A DNA stretch of 64,000 bases from Punctularia strigosozonata HHB-11173 SS5 (Eukaryota > Basidiomycota > Agaricomycetes > Corticiales > Punctulariaceae): assembly GCF_000264995.1 (NCBI RefSeq), contig NW_006767433.1:2842749-2906748 (forward strand). The letters are read 5' to 3'. A model generated the notes under the pieces. It ran no database searches. It was given only the letters and a program-made list of their open reading frames with translations, and was not told the origin of the DNA. Below are positions 31,333 through 44,504 of this stretch, in pieces (within the stretch, counting starts at the first letter, position 1; every line of letters starts with the position of its first letter). Made by a program: the position numbers and the translations under genes.

Positions 31333-33034
31333 ATGACAGATTCATACGTTTCTACTCAAGATGGCGACTTGGCCCCTGCTCCCAACGGGGCGGCCGGCGC
31401 GTCCACTCCTTCCCTCGCGACTCCTGGAGGCCACAGTGCAGGCCTCTCGCCTATCATTCGCAAAAAACTCATGGGCTACGTTGGATTCTCCAACCTGCCG
31501 AACCAAGTTCATCGCAAGAGCGTGAGGAAAGGCTTCCAGTTCACGGCCATGGTAGTCGGTACGTGTAACGTGCGTCGTGGCAAGGCGATGCTAACATTCT
31601 ATCTTGCTACGAAGGCGAGTCTGGTCTAGGAAAGTCTACGTTGATTAATACCCTCTTCAACACACCGTTGTACCCGCCCAAAGAGCCACTTCCACCCAGC
31701 GCTGAACGGCCCAAGACTGTCGCCATCGAGAGCATAAGCGCCGGTGGGTTGCTCACATCATCATACGACAACTCGGCTTGACTGCCGACAGATATTGAGG
31801 AGAACGGTGTGCGCCTCCGACTCACTGTGGTGGACACCCCCGGTTTCGGAGACTTCGTCAACAACGATGAGAGGTATGCGTTCAAGTGCACAAACGAAAG
31901 AATGCCCCCCTCATGACCGGAGTACAGCTGGAAACCCATCGTGGATAACATCGAATCGCGCTTCGACTCCTATCTTGACCAGGAGAACCGTGTCAACAGG
32001 CAGAAGATTGTCGACAACCGAGTCCACGCTTGTCTCTATTTCATTCAGCCTACCGGTCACTCGTGAGCACCTACTCTCTAATACGGAGCTACCATTCAAT
32101 GCATTAGGACAGTTTGAAACAGCTTGACATCGAGTTCATGCGCCGACTTCACAACAAAGTCAATCTTATCCCAGTTATCGCGAAGGCTGACACTATGACG
32201 GACGAAGAAGTCGCTGACTTCAAAGCACGGGTATGTGATCAACCCTCTTGTCGTCCGGCCGAGTTATTGACCATTATTACCAGATTCTCGCTGACATCGC
32301 GTACCACAACATCCACATTTTCCAGGCTCCTGCATATGAGAATGAGGATGAGGAGAGCATCGCCGAGATGGAGGAGATCATTAGCAAAATACCTTTCGCT
32401 GTGGTGGGCTCGGATAAGCTGGTCAAGACTCCGGATGGGCGTGAGGTCCGGGGTCGGGCTTATCCATGGGGTGTCGTTGAAGTCGACAACGAGGATCATT
32501 GCGATTTCGTGAAGCTTCGTCAGATGCTCATTCGGACCTACATGGAAGAGCTCAGGGAACACACCAACAATGTGCTGTACGAGAACTGGCGCTCCGAAAA
32601 ACTTCTCAGCATGGGCATCGCACAGGATTCGAGTGTGTTTAAGGAAGTCAAGTATGTCTACTTAATGACGAGTTCTCTCATCAGTGATTGACATTCTCGT
32701 TAGTCCCGCGGCCAGGATGCAAGAGGAACGCATCATGCACGAGGCTAAGCTTGCGAAGATGGAGGCTGAGATGAAGATGGTCTTCCAGCAGAAAGTCCAG
32801 GAGAAAGAAGCGAAGCTCAAGCAGTCGGAGGAGGAGCTGTATGCTCGTCACAGAGAAATGAAAGAGGCTCTTGACAAGCAGCGCCTCGACCTTGAGGACA
32901 AGAAACGTCGTCTGGAGAGCGGACGACCACTCACTCCGGAGAAGACCAGCGTAGGTCTGGATTCCCTCTTGCTCATCATCTTTCTGACCTCCTTCGAGCA
33001 GACGGGCCGGAAGAAGGGCTTCCTTCGTACATAG
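31333..33034 (+). CDS. CDC3: Septin, CDC3/AspB class
   Basis: GTP-binding cytoskeletal protein that co-assembles with other septins at septa and hyphal tips. The start gives [20 protein letters not shown], a disordered N-tail. Then [20 protein letters not shown] (septin polybasic region), P-loop GESGLGKS formed across an intron, [11 protein letters not shown] (G3), [17 protein letters not shown] (AKAD, G4), [19 protein letters not shown] and [20 protein letters not shown] in the septin unique element. The C-terminal coiled coil runs from [20 protein letters not shown] to [19 protein letters not shown], ending in GRKKGFLRT after a last short intron. The match to ascomycete AspB-type sequence is close over the whole length. 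About seven introns of about 50-60 bp. Identity secure. Confidence 0.94.
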
Positions 33035-33372
33035 GTGAAAGCGTATTGTTTGTGGGTCTATCCTCACCTGCGACATCTTTCCGGATTCCGGAGCCTTACC
33101 CCGATTCATGCTGCGAACGGTCGCTACCATCCTGCCGATACCATATTGTTTAGTACAGATGTCCGATCTCTTCTTTACCTTGCCCGTTTGTTGGAATTTG
33201 GACTATGTCCCTTGCGCTCCTTTAGCCGTATATCTATGTCCCGTCGTATCATTGACATCCGGTCCGCTCACGTTTTAATCAATGGATTCACTTGGGTAGC
33301 AAAAATCAGCGTGCGCAGTAAACAGATGATTACTGCACTGCAGCGCCACAACACTCCTTAGACTCTACTCCG

Positions 33373-36300
33373 ATGGCAGAGATTTCAGCTCTATTAGACG
33401 CCCTTAGTGTGTTCAGCAGCGCCCCGGACAAGGACTCTTTGGCAAAAGCCAACGCATGGCTTCAAGATTTCCAGCATTCAGTAAATCTGTTTCGCCTGGC
33501 CACCCCCGATCTCGTCTAACAACCCGCACCTGGTTTGCTGCCATTCCAATGCTCCTTAGTCTGAAGCCTGGGCAACATGTAGTACCATCCTTGCAACCAC
33601 AGAACTACCTATGGCAGCGAAGGTGTTTGCCGCTCAGACCTTCCGGACGAAGGTAATTTCGTCTCATTCACCTTCGTGAGACGGCGCTGGCTGACCATGT
33701 CGCTGCCAGGTTACGTTCGACCTCGAACAGGTTGACGCCGCCCATCTTTTATCCCTCAGAGACACACTCGTATCTGCTTTCCAACAGTATCACTCTGGGC
33801 CGAGAAACATTCTCGTACAGTTATGTCTTGCTATATCAGGCCTTGCTTTACAGCTACCAGCGTGGGAGAACCCAGTCCAAAGCATGATCGAAGCCTATGG
33901 TCGAAACCCGGAGACTGTACCAGCGCTGCTACAGTTTCTGACTGTATTCCCGGAGGAACTTACTATGAATACCAGGATACCTTTAACGGTACGTTTGTCA
34001 AGCTATGCGCGTTAGCGATGGTGCTCATTCGATGATTAGGACGAAGATTATAGGACGCGTTGCAGCCAACTGTTGACTGGCAATGCTAAAGAAATTCTTG
34101 AACATCTTGCAATGTACATCAATGCACCAGGTACGAATACCGTACGTTACTGTAGTTTTCTGGATTTACAACGCATGAACCACACGCCAGGTGTCACGCA
34201 CACTGTCCAAGCCCAAGTCTTTTCCTGCCTCAAATCTTGGGTGTACGCTGGTGAAATTGGCGCGTCCGAAGTGGCCCAGACCCCCCTCTTCACATATGCC
34301 TTCGAGGCTCTGGCATCCGACGAGCTCTTCGACCCCGCCGTCGATGTCCTATGCGAGTTGATCCACGAGACGCAAGAGATCGATGACAACATGGATGTCA
34401 TACAAATCATTGTTCCTCACGTTATCGCACTTAGACCTAGGTTGAGGGAGCACGCTGACGATCCGGAAAAGGTCAAAGGCTACGCGCGCATCTTCACGGA
34501 AGCTGGGGAAACGTATCGTCTTCTTCTCCTTCAACACACCGAGACGTTCTTTCCGATTGTAGAAGCCATTGGGGAATGCTCAGCGTACCACGACCTCGAC
34601 GTTGTTCCAATCACCTTTCCATTCTGGATGCGCCTGGCTCAGAGTATAGGGAAGAAGCCTTCCGTTTCTCCGCTCTTCGTCGATGCATACAAGTCTCTTC
34701 TGGCCGTGATCATACGCCGCCTCCACTTTCCGGCTGACATCACCTCGCTATCGGGACAAGAGTACGACAGCTTCCGCTCGTTCAGGCATGTCATGGGAGA
34801 CACTCTCAAAGACTGCTGTTTTGTTATTGGCTCCGAGGAATGCTTACTTGCGGCCTATGAAATGATCACGACCTCGCTTGCTCGCGGTCCGTCGGGATTT
34901 TCCTGGCAAGAAATCGAAGCCCCCCTCTTTTCGCTGAGATCCATGGGTGGGGAAGTGGATCCTACTGATGCAAAGGTGGTAGGGCAAATATTGGATTTGA
35001 TACCATCCCTGCCACTGCATCCCAAGGTTCGGTACGCGGCGTTATTGGTCATTGCCAGATACAGTGAATGGATCAATATGCACCCCAACTATGTCCCGTA
35101 TCAACTTCAGTATATCTCAGCGGGCTTCGAGGACGGCGATGTGGAGGTTAGTGCGGCAGCGGGGCAAGCATTGAAATACCTTTGTATGGACTGCAAGACG
35201 GTGAGCATCAATAAGTACAAACTCGTGCATGCACTCATTCCGTGGCAGCATCTTCAAGATTTTCTACCACAATTGCATACCTTCGTCGGAACCTCCGGGG
35301 CCAAACTTGCTCAAGATGAAAAGGTCGAAGTTTACGAGGCTATTGCATATGTCATATCCGCCATGCCGATGGAGAAGGCTGCTGAATCATTGAGAACCTT
35401 CTCAACGGATATCCTGGTACAAATACACGATGTCACCAATCGACCGGTGTCAACCAAGGAAGAAATAAGGGCAATTGACAGTAAGTCTGACGCCTTCAAG
35501 TTCGACATCACAGTTCTGAATTATTATAGATGCGCTGGAGAACTTGGAAGCTATGTTGCATGTCGTGAAGACATTCGGAGACGAGCTACCCAATGCGTGT
35601 AAAGGCACTTGCGCCGAGGCCTGGGCGGTTTTCGACGCTTTCCTGGCGAAATATGGAACCAGCTTTGTGCTCTCCGAACGGACGACCCGTGTTCTTCGCC
35701 ATGGCCTCAGCCTATTCGGTGCTTCCGCCCTTCCGGTAGCAGCCGCAGTCTTATCAAGGATGGCATCGTGCTTCGCTGCAACTGGCTACCCAGGCTATCT
35801 ATGGGTTAGCGGAAAGGTAATGGGCCGTTTTGGAAGCGAGGAAGACCCCGTCTTGCGCAACGCCTTCAAGACCGCATACGAAATCTCGACGCAGAAAATG
35901 GTAACCTTATTGCAAGAGAAGTCGCCAGGTGATATACCGGATGGTGAGGTTTACTGCTTATGCAGGCGCACTCCCGCCTTGTCGCTCACTGTAAGACAGT
36001 GCTTGAGGACTACGTGCAGATGCTCCTCCAGATGGTCGAATATACTCCCGACGTGTTTTTCGACTCTTCTGCATTCCCCCTGGCATTCCGTGCTACAACG
36101 GCGGCACTTACCTTGGTACACTCCGACATCATATTCGCATCCCTGGATCTTCTTAGCGCGATCCTAACGCATGAATGTCTCTTACCCCCGGAGAACACCA
36201 TTCCTCCACCGCAGTTCCCCGTATATGCGGCTGCCATCCGGGATGTCATGCAAAAGGAAGGTTTCGAATTCACAGGTTACATACTAGCGGGCCTCGTGGG

Positions 36301-36622
36301 TCAGTTCCCCGAAGATACTGTGCACAAGGTTGTCACAATCATGCGGGTCTTGGCCTCTCTCTGGTCTAGCCAACTACTTGTGTGGCTGCCTCCTGTGCTA
36401 CAGCAGCTTCCGACCTCCAATGCGCCAAACCAAGCTAAGAGTCAGTTCCTGGCTGACATAACGAGGTGAATATCACGGGCAGACTTGCATGGCATCGAGG
36501 CTGACTGGTTTCTTAGCGCGGTAACAACGCGGCAGGTAGACAAGGTCAAGTACTGCGTGCATGCCCTCCATAGGGCATCCCGTAAGGCGCGGGACAGGCG
36601 TCGCACAGGCCCGTTGGAATGA
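33373..36622 (+). CDS. MTR10: Mtr10/transportin-3-type importin beta
   Basis: Karyopherin of about 950 residues made of HEAT repeats, importing SR-like RNA-binding proteins (Npl3 in yeast) and acting in tRNA traffic. The start MAEISALLDALSVFSSAPDK leads to KANAWLQDFQHS and, after an intron, AWATCSTILATTE: the importin-beta N-terminal signature. Later LVQLCLAISGLALQLPAWEN, the 34195-35480 exon with HTVQAQVFSCLKSWVYAGEI and FPFWMRLAQSIGKKPSVSPL, then LENLEAMLHVVKTFGDELPN, YLWVSGKVMGRFGSEEDPVL and DVLEDYVQMLLQMVEYTPDV. The terminal exon ends RDRRRTGPLE. About eight introns. An intron-like stretch at about 35946-35990 must be removed to join DIPD to VLEDYVQ. Only about 270 bp separate its stop from the next start. 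Confidence 0.9.
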
Positions 36623-36750
36623 AGCTCATTCGCACCGAAATTATCGTATGAATCAAAAGTGTACCGTAGAAGCATTGTGTGTAGTAGTGGGGCTAGTTCG
36701 GACTATCGTGACCCGGTCCCGCAGCCGGGCTGAACCGAGGTGTTCTACGA

Positions 36751-36835
36751 CCGCTCGGTCACCCGCTTCAGACCGCTCGGCCACCCGCTTCGAACACCGC
36801 TTCGGCCACCCGCTTCAGACCGCTTGCCTCCGCCC
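36751..36835. repeat. Short GC-rich tandem repeat upstream of LSC1
   Basis: Three and a half imperfect copies of a 22-24 bp unit built on CGCT(T)CGG(T/C)CACCCGCTTC, ending in a CCGCCCGCC run. It sits 60-140 bp before the succinyl-CoA ligase start codon, within the 268-bp gap after MTR10, so it probably lies in the LSC1 promoter or 5' untranslated region. Confidence 0.6.
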
Positions 36836-36890
36836 GCCTCATTACTCGCGTATCCTCTCTCCTTCGTGTTCAGATCACCGAGACGCAATC

Positions 36891-38310
36891 ATGGTCACGA
36901 TCGCTCGTACCGGGAAGTTGTTTACGAGCAATTGTACGTGTATCACGCACCTTTTCGCTTCCGAGCCTGCACTGAGCAAGCATTGCGGTCTCCTCGTCAG
37001 TGGGACGCAGGACGTTCTCCCAATCCGCCGCGCGTAGGAGTTACGAAGACACCATCAAAAATCTCTACGTGAACAAAGATACCAAAGTTTTATGCCAAGG
37101 CTTCACGGGGAAGACCGTACGTGTACCGACTTGACTAACTATTCTCTGCTCACTGCGGGCAGGGCACTTTCCACGTCAGGGAGGCATTAGCATATGGTAC
37201 CAAGATGGTCGGCGGAGTTTCTCCCAGCAAAGCTGGTCAGACTCATCTTGGTCTCCCGGTCTTCGGCTCCGTCAAGGAGGTGCGGTGGATTCCCTTGACG
37301 ATGATTTTGTGCAAACACCGGTTCTCTAGGCTGTCAAGGAGACCAAGCCTGATGCTACTGTTCTATACGTGCCACCTCCGTTCGCAGCAGACGCTATTCT
37401 TGAGGCCATCGAGAATGAAATTGGCTTGATTGTCTGTATCACCGAAGGCATCCCGCAAGCCGACGAGATAAAGGTTAGCCATTTGGGTCGCACATGTAAG
37501 ATGCAACTCAAGCCTTTTAGGTCGCTCAAGCTCTCAACAGCCAGTCGAAATCTCGCATGGTCGGTCCTAATTGCCCCGGTGTCATCAACCCCCTTGGCTG
37601 TAAGATGGGCATCATGCCCGGCCATATTCATAAACCTGGCAAAATCGGTCTGTCTCACGTTCACTACGGGTACCATTGGACTCAGGGAATTCTTTTGTAC
37701 AGGCATCGTTTCTCGTTCTGGAACTTTGACATACGAAGCTGTGGCTCAAACGACGGACGTCGGTCTTGGCCAGACGCTTTGCGTTGGTATCGGCGGTGAC
37801 CCATTCCCTGGCACAAAACATGTGGATGTGATCAAGTTGTTCCTTGAAGATGAAGCGACCCAGGGTATGTTGCGCTCAAGGGCTTCGGGAACCGGGCTGA
37901 CTCATTGGCCAGGTATCGTCATGATTGGTGAAATCGGTGGATCTATGGAGGAGGAGGCGGCTGAGTATTTGGAAAAATACAATAAGACACGCGCTAAGCC
38001 GAAACCCGTCGTCGGATTCATTGCTGGCCGTACTGCCCCACCGGGACGTCGTATGGGTCATGCTGGTGCTATTATTTCCGGTGGCAAGGGTGAGTGGTTT
38101 AGCTGGCCAAACAATTTTTAAGACATATGATTTTGGTCTTAGGTGCCGCCTCCGATAAAGTCGCTGCGTTGCAGAAGGCTGGTGCTATTGTCACTGACAG
38201 TCCGGCTAAGATTGGCCACGCGATGCTCAAGGTGATGATGTCTTCTCTGAGACGGACTTCTGTCGGCTGACCATTCGACACAGGCCATGCAGGATGCAGG
38301 GCTCGCATAG
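36891..38310 (+). CDS. LSC1: Succinyl-CoA ligase alpha subunit, mitochondrial
   Basis: TCA-cycle enzyme: succinyl-CoA plus ADP/GDP plus phosphate to succinate plus ATP/GTP; the alpha subunit carries the phosphohistidine. The first two exons splice to [20 protein letters not shown] and [20 protein letters not shown], a typical presequence and start of the mature protein. Then [117 protein letters not shown] and [16 protein letters not shown]. The active-site histidine signature [20 protein letters not shown] is present and the end is [12 protein letters not shown]. About eight introns. Identity secure. Confidence 0.94.
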
Positions 38311-38669
38311 TCATTCACGGGTTATCTGCCGTTCGAAGGATGGCGATTGTGGCGTTGACCGATACCGGATACTATTAGACTAGTCTGTGCCATAACCGAC
38401 ACCTCCAGGGTCTGTGTGTCCCTCATGGCTTCTTGACCTCGCGATCCATACATCTACCTACAGTAGTGGCAGCTAAACAATCTTTTGTGTTTGGAGTGCT
38501 TGAGGGGCATGGTTGCCGATTCATTCCCGACTCAATGTGAAGCTCTGAGCGAAAGTCGGTGCGTACTCTACTACGATTCAAGGACTTGGCGACAGCAATG
38601 CAACGTTCATGGGAGGAAAATATCAGAAAATAATAATACGACATAAGCCAGTTCGCCCGATCGGATTGT

Positions 38670-41600
38670 TCAGTAACGACGGCCACGCTTGGACGTGTTT
38701 CCGCCACGATTGTAGCCTCTGCCACGGTTATAACTCCGGGAACTTGTGCTGCGATCATAAACCACATGCACGTTGTTTGAGTCGCCACGACTGGCTTGAG
38801 AGTATGGTCTCTTGACTCCTGTGGAGTGTGCCCCCGTGCCTGATATTCTGACATATTGTGCCGCAGCGCATTCCTTCTCGAACGCGGTTACCAGCGAATT
38901 GAAGTCGACGTCATCCATGCAACCAAAGAGCGGATGGCCCGTGGAGAGCTTCTGGTATGCTAACCTTGGGCTCGTTATCCCGAAGGCCATACGTGCGAGC
39001 ATTCTGGACGAAAACGTTATTCATAGTCTGGCATCTCGAGGAAGATGCGCACCGTGGATCATCCCTGTCGGGACATGCCTCCAAAACCGCTTTTACCTTC
39101 TTCGGATCCGTTTTTGTCTTCGCGACTGAATCGAATGTAACGCTCTCTCCGGTCGTACAGAAAGTGCACATCCCGCATAGCCCTTCGGGGACGGCCGCGG
39201 CGTCACCGAAATACTCGGCGATAGCGTACGCTAGACCTAAAATAGGTTGAGTGTCTGCTAAGTCAGCCGCTGGAATAACGGATAACTTGCATTCTTCCGC
39301 TGTGGCTACTTCGATGACTTGGCGAAGCTTTTTTATAGCTTCTTCCTCTCGATCAACCATCTTGGCATGCATTTCGCTTGCAAGCCTTTCTACCTCAGCC
39401 GCATTCTTCGGGAGCGGCTTCAGCACAGCGTAGCGCTTGTGACGAAGGATCAGCAAAACCGCGGTAGAATGCTAAGTCGTGCTCACGTTTCTGACTTGGG
39501 ATGCCTTCACAGTTACCAGGCCGTCTAGTTCCCAAGTATTGATAAGCTTCGCCATCACTCCTCGGTCGATTCCAGACGTAGCGGCAGCGTTGACCATATC
39601 AATCTACGTCATACTGTCAGTACGCTGATTTTGTATGCTTTTATGCACATGTGCATCCGCACCTGGTAACCGCCCGCTTTCGCAACCCATGCACCACGTA
39701 CCGCCTTCGCAGCAGCAGAATTGTCCAACAAGACTTTATTGAAGTCGCCGCCTCGAAGGGTGATGTCGTAAACAGCATAGAAGGGAGTGACAGCCCGGAT
39801 GAACCCGTAGTCAAGCTCCAAGGACGCATACGAGAGACCTAAGACATTACTCTGGATAGTTTGAGTCAAGATTAGCTGTGGTGATCAATGCCTTACCCGT
39901 ATGTCATAACTTCATAAGTGGATGAGCGGGGACGGCACGAACAATGCAGGTTACGGCTAGTACACACTCTTTGGCTTGGGTATACAAGTTGAAGAAAATG
40001 GTCCCGTCGACGTCTGGAACCTTGGAAGCAACTTCTTCTAGCCAGCGCTGGAGGTCTTTCTTTGAACAAGTGTCTCCTCGGCAGAATCCCTCCAAAATGG
40101 GAATATCTGGGGCTGAGAGAATCATCAAGCAAGTCGATCGTAGTCCGTCACGACCAGCTCTGCGGTATCGTGTCAATTATTCCGATCCCATCACAATCAG
40201 ATGTGCACGCACCTTCCGACTTCTTGGCTGTAACCCTCGATAGTTTTCGGCATATACAGGTGGATAACCTTGGCGAGGTAAGTAACAGTCCAGCATATTC
40301 GAGCTTGGTAAGTCTTACCTGACGAATATTAGCCTTGTCGATTCCCATACCGAAAGCGATCGTCGCGCAGACGACTGCATCATCAGAGTCCATGAATTCT
40401 TCTTGAACTCTTCGCCGTTCTTCAGATGCCAGGCCTGCGTGATAAACTAGAGGCTGCAATCCATGAACCCTGAGTTTGTCCGCAACCTGTATTGTGTTAG
40501 GCATATTACTAGACTGTCGTGAGAATGAAATGACCTCGGTAGCATGTCGTTGAAGTGTGACATATATGATTGCCGGTCCTGTCCTCGCCTCGAGCATTGG
40601 GACGATCTTGGCCACTTTTTCGTTCAAATCTGCGGCAACTTGCACCCGAAATTGCAGGCTAGAAAGTTCTGTTGAGCTCAATGACGGGCGAAGAACATCA
40701 CACAACTCACTTCGGTCGAAACATTGGACTCCTAATTACGCCTAGAACGGTTTCAGCAACTTCAAGACAAGCAATCAAACGGATATTATCCTACCGTCCG
40801 TCGGATCTATCAAGAACTGACGACAAATATCGTTGCATACTGGTAATAGCGTGTCAATGATGCATAGTAAGAGGGAGGAAGCACCACACCATTCTGTGTA
40901 GCTGTTGCCGTAAGACAAAGGACTCTTTCAACATCCATTTCCTCAGCAAAGCGCGCGACCTTGAGATATTCTGGGCGGAAGCTTGCACCCCACTGGACGA
41001 CATTCAGCAAAGGGCAGACCGAGTAGAAAGATGATTTGCAAACTTGAGAGATGCAATGAGACTCGTCAACAGCAAGCAATGATATTTTAACTCGGCTCAT
41101 CATGGCCACGAAGCCTTCGTTATTGAGCCTATCCTTGCTTTGATAAACGAGAAGACCGACGTAGAGCACGATGCTCACCTTTCCGGGGCAACATACAGGA
41201 TTTTCATCTGTCCGGACATTACCTCTTGCTTGACCCAGGCAGCTCGATCTCCCGTCAAGCTACTATCTAAACTCGCAGCCTTGACACCCAGCCCGACCAG
41301 ATAGTCGACCTGATCCTTCATGAGTGCGATCAAGGGCGAGATCACCAGAGTGAGTCCCTGGGGCCGCGTATGGTAAATATGGTTAATGATGCGACGCGCA
41401 TGAATCACGAACGTCCAGGCACAATGCAGGTACTTGGTACGTCAAGCTTTTGCCGCCTGATATGAGGTTATCAGAGGGTAAGAGGGGACTTATGGTCCTT
41501 GAGCGCACCACCAGTCGGAAAAAGAACAAGGGCATTGTCGTTATCAACGAGAAGTCGGTGGACGACCTAAGGTGGAGACGCGTTGCGGACTTAATACTGA

Positions 41601-41697
41601 AATGTGTGAGCAGAATGACGATGCTTGCCAACTCCTGGGCCAGTCTGAAGCTGCTGTGCCCAAAGATATCATGAAGAACTTGGTGCGCCTTCTCCAT
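38670..41697 (-). CDS. RecQ-like ATP-dependent DNA helicase
   Basis: 3'-5' DNA helicase of the RecQ class for genome stability. The start MEKAHQVLHDIFGHSSFRLA carries motif 0 (FGHSSFRLAQE). Walker A is assembled across an intron (FPTG + GGKSLTYQVPALCLD). Then TLVISPLIALMKDQVDYLVG, MKILYVAPERL, motif II LLAVDESHCIS (DESH rather than DEVH/DEAH), WGASFRPEYLKVARF, LCLTATAT, PAIIYVTLQRHATEVADKLR, VVCATIAFGMGIDKANIRQ and motif VI EVGRAGRDGLRSTC. A Zn-binding Cys pair CGMCTFC lies late in the protein. The C-terminus is a low-complexity Gly/Arg/Asn/Tyr tail (SYNRGRGYNRGGNTSKRGRR). Many introns, some needing care near 40700-41170. Which RecQ subgroup it belongs to is not decided. Confidence 0.88.
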
Positions 41698-42047
41698 GCT
41701 CGTTCAATGGTGTTTACGATGCGTGAAGAGGAGCCCCAGGAAACCCCCTATACGCGACTCACAGTCACACTCCACGTGATCGCGCCAGGCAGCACGCATA
41801 CCAAACGATCATTAATCATTTCACCTGCACTGCGGCTGGCATTCAGATAGCATTCATCAAGTAATACAGGGAAGCAGCCGAGGCGTGTATCAAATTATAA
41901 ATAAAAGGGTTGAAGGGTTGCACAATGACCAGTTGAGGCAAAGCCACTGTAAATTGTTGCATCCATCACAACCAGCATTCCTGTCAACGTCTCATAGCAG
42001 GCTCTGAGGCGCGACATATGACAGCATCCAACGATTGGCGGGGTCGA

Positions 42048-44055
42048 TCAGAAGTGTTCCTGGAAGACAATTCCGTCAGAAGCTGGTCAAAGGCGGCTCT
42101 GACATAACACACCTTGGCGAACGTAAAGTTGACTTGGGAGGAGGTGTGCTGAACAGTAGCCTCCTTGATCGCCTTCGCCAGTACACTGGGACCGCAGAAG
42201 TATGTCTGAGGGACGTAATTAGGCTGCCGCGCTTCGACGTATGGCAAGCGAAGTACTTACACCGACGGTGGTCCGGAGCTGCGAGTTGCTGCCGGCGATG
42301 TACTGACCACCCTCGATGGCTTGCTTCATGCGGCCGTAGATGCTCTTCCAATCGGGGCGTCCGAACATCGTCCGGGTACGGAGAAGGGTGAGAGGGTCGT
42401 ATTCTGCGCCGGCATCGTTAACGGCGATGTTCCACAGCATGTCGTCGCCAATCTTCTGGGTGAGATAGATGTTGATGCGAAGGAAGTTCGGGTCTGCCTG
42501 GGCGGCTTCAACCTCTTGCAACAAGCTCTGGAACCAACCGAACGACGGAGCGTCGCGGCAAACCCAGAAGAACTCGACACGACGGAGTGAGCCGACGTTG
42601 CCCCGCTTCTGCCTGTACCAGATGTGCTTCAAAATGGAGGCGAATGGAGTAACACCTGGGGAGAAATAGATGAGCATGAAGAAGAATCAACAAACGAATA
42701 AACGAAAACACGGTACATACCGATGCCGGCGCCGATGAGGACAGCGACCTCGACGTTGAACACGTCTTCGGCAGGTGCACCGTAGGGACCGTCGATGCGA
42801 ACCACCGGAAGGGATCGACCAGAGTCAATCTCGACGAAGTCGCCACGTGTAGCGCCCATCATGGTAAGCTTTTCGTCCTTCTCCTGTCCCTTCATCGCAG
42901 CCTGGGTGAGCGACGCCACGACGTTAGGGCCGGCGCCAATGATTTCTCCCAAACCACGAGTCCAGTCACCGACTTGACGGATGTGCACCGAGACGTAAGG
43001 GTCCTCAGGAGCGGAGGTGATAGTGAACTGCGCGTACGGTTAAAAAAGGCAGAACACGAAGACGCCGGAGAACTTACGGGGTGCCATTGCCACTTGGAAA
43101 CGGAAGGCACCTGGATGAACAACCACTGTCCGGCGACATACTTGAAGCTCGGCTTGATGATGCGAAGCTCCATAGCACCGCTGGGGTGAACCAACACCTT
43201 GGACAAGCGAGTCGCCCTCCGGGCCCGGATTTCCCTCCACACACGTTCACCGAAGTAGATGATACCCGGCCAGATCGTGGCCCTCCAGCTTTCGTAGCCC
43301 AAGCAGTGCTCCGTCGAGTAGAAAGGGAAGGACGGGATGTAGTCGGGGTCGACAGAGTCGCGGACGAAGCAACCGGTAGCGTGCGCGTACAGACCGATCA
43401 TGAAGAAGAAGGCAAGATGATGAGTGTACCAGAAAGCCTCGAAGCATTGGGCGCGAATCTTGTTGTGGGCGGTGCTGTACATGAGAACCATGATGAGCAG
43501 CATGAAATGGCCCGTGATGCCTCCCGCCTGATGGTAGTGGATATCGACGGCGGATTGCTTGCGGATTTCTGATGGAATGAGGGTTTCAGATCGTGAAGCG
43601 TTCACGGGCATGCACTCTACTTACGCCTCTCCTCCACGCTGATGAAGTTGACGTAGTGAGCGGTGGTGTGGACCATGGCCCAGAAGGCCATCGAGTAGGC
43701 GACCTGTCGGTGGAACCAGATGTTTTCGTCGGCGGGGAACAGCCATGTGAGCCTGGGCCGGACGACGCGGATGATGTTGCGGAGCATGGGAACAAGGATC
43801 ATGCCACCGTCGAAGGCCAGGACGAGACCGGCACCACGGGAGGACCAGACCGACCACTGGAGGGTGTTGAGGCCGGCGAGCTTGGAGTTGACGGCCTGGC
43901 GGACGGTGAGTACGAGTACGAGAGAGAGGGTGCGGAGGAGATACCTGACTGTGCCAACCGTAACCGAAGAGGGCGAAATGGATGCCGTAGAAGACGACGT
44001 TGAAGGCGAGCCTCCGCCCGGTGAGGAACTCTCTCTGGAACCAGCTTTCGCCCAT
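42048..44055 (-). CDS. NOXA: NADPH oxidase, NoxA type
   Basis: Membrane flavocytochrome passing electrons from NADPH through FAD and two haems to oxygen, giving superoxide; in fungi it controls hyphal differentiation and fruiting. The start is MGESWFQREFLTGRRLAFNV. Haem-ligand helices: FHRQVAYSMAFWAMVHTTAH and THHLAFFFMIGLYAHATGCF. Then YHQAGGITGHFMLLIMVLMY, YVAGQWLFIQVPSVSKWQWH joined to the FAD motif HPFTITSAPEDPYVSVHIRQ, RIDGPYGAPAEDVF, the NADPH site VLIGAGIGVTPFASILKHIW, VEFFWVCRDAPSFGWFQSLL and YFCGPSVLAKAIKEA, ending in FTFAK|EHF with the last intron inside. No EF-hand region precedes the membrane part, so it is NoxA rather than NoxC. About eight short introns. GC-rich, which gives several long antisense frames. 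Confidence 0.93.
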
Positions 44056-44504
44056 CGCGACTAGTGCTGATTAGTGAAGCGCTAAGATTGCGGGATACAG
44101 GACAAAGGAGTGTAGTCGAACCGGCCGACGAGCAGGACAGAAGAGAGAAGGGGGGAGAGGTATAAAGGACGACCTGGGCGGGGCGGGTGATGGCCGTTGA
44201 GTGTTCTATTCCGGGTGGCCACCCTGGCAACGTCTCTCCGCCATCACCGCCGTGCCCGCGCCCTGGGACACACCGCGCGGCATGGATTGGCTACCTCTCC
44301 CCTGGGCACCTCCGACAGTGCAGAACGTTCCACGCCTGTTCCATGCATCTCCCCCCGGCATGATCATCATTCACTCCGCAGACTCCCATCAGTCAGAGCT
44401 GTGCCAGTACATACTCTCCCCCGCGCACGACTATCGAGAGAAATCAACACCGAGAACTGATACAGTCCGCCACACGCGGACGTCCGCCGATCTGACGCCT
44501 CCGT

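Noticed and set aside
36561-37037. 158-codon plus-strand frame across the MTR10-LSC1 gap
   Set aside because: It is produced by the GC-rich tandem repeat and runs through spliced exons of LSC1 in a different frame.
43081-44064. Several plus-strand frames of 114-163 codons across the NADPH oxidase gene
   Set aside because: Antisense shadows of GC-rich NoxA exons; the minus strand carries all the haem, FAD and NADPH motifs.
44161-44172. TATAAAGG as a TATA box
   Set aside because: It is oriented to the plus strand, where no gene starts; NADPH oxidase reads the other way.
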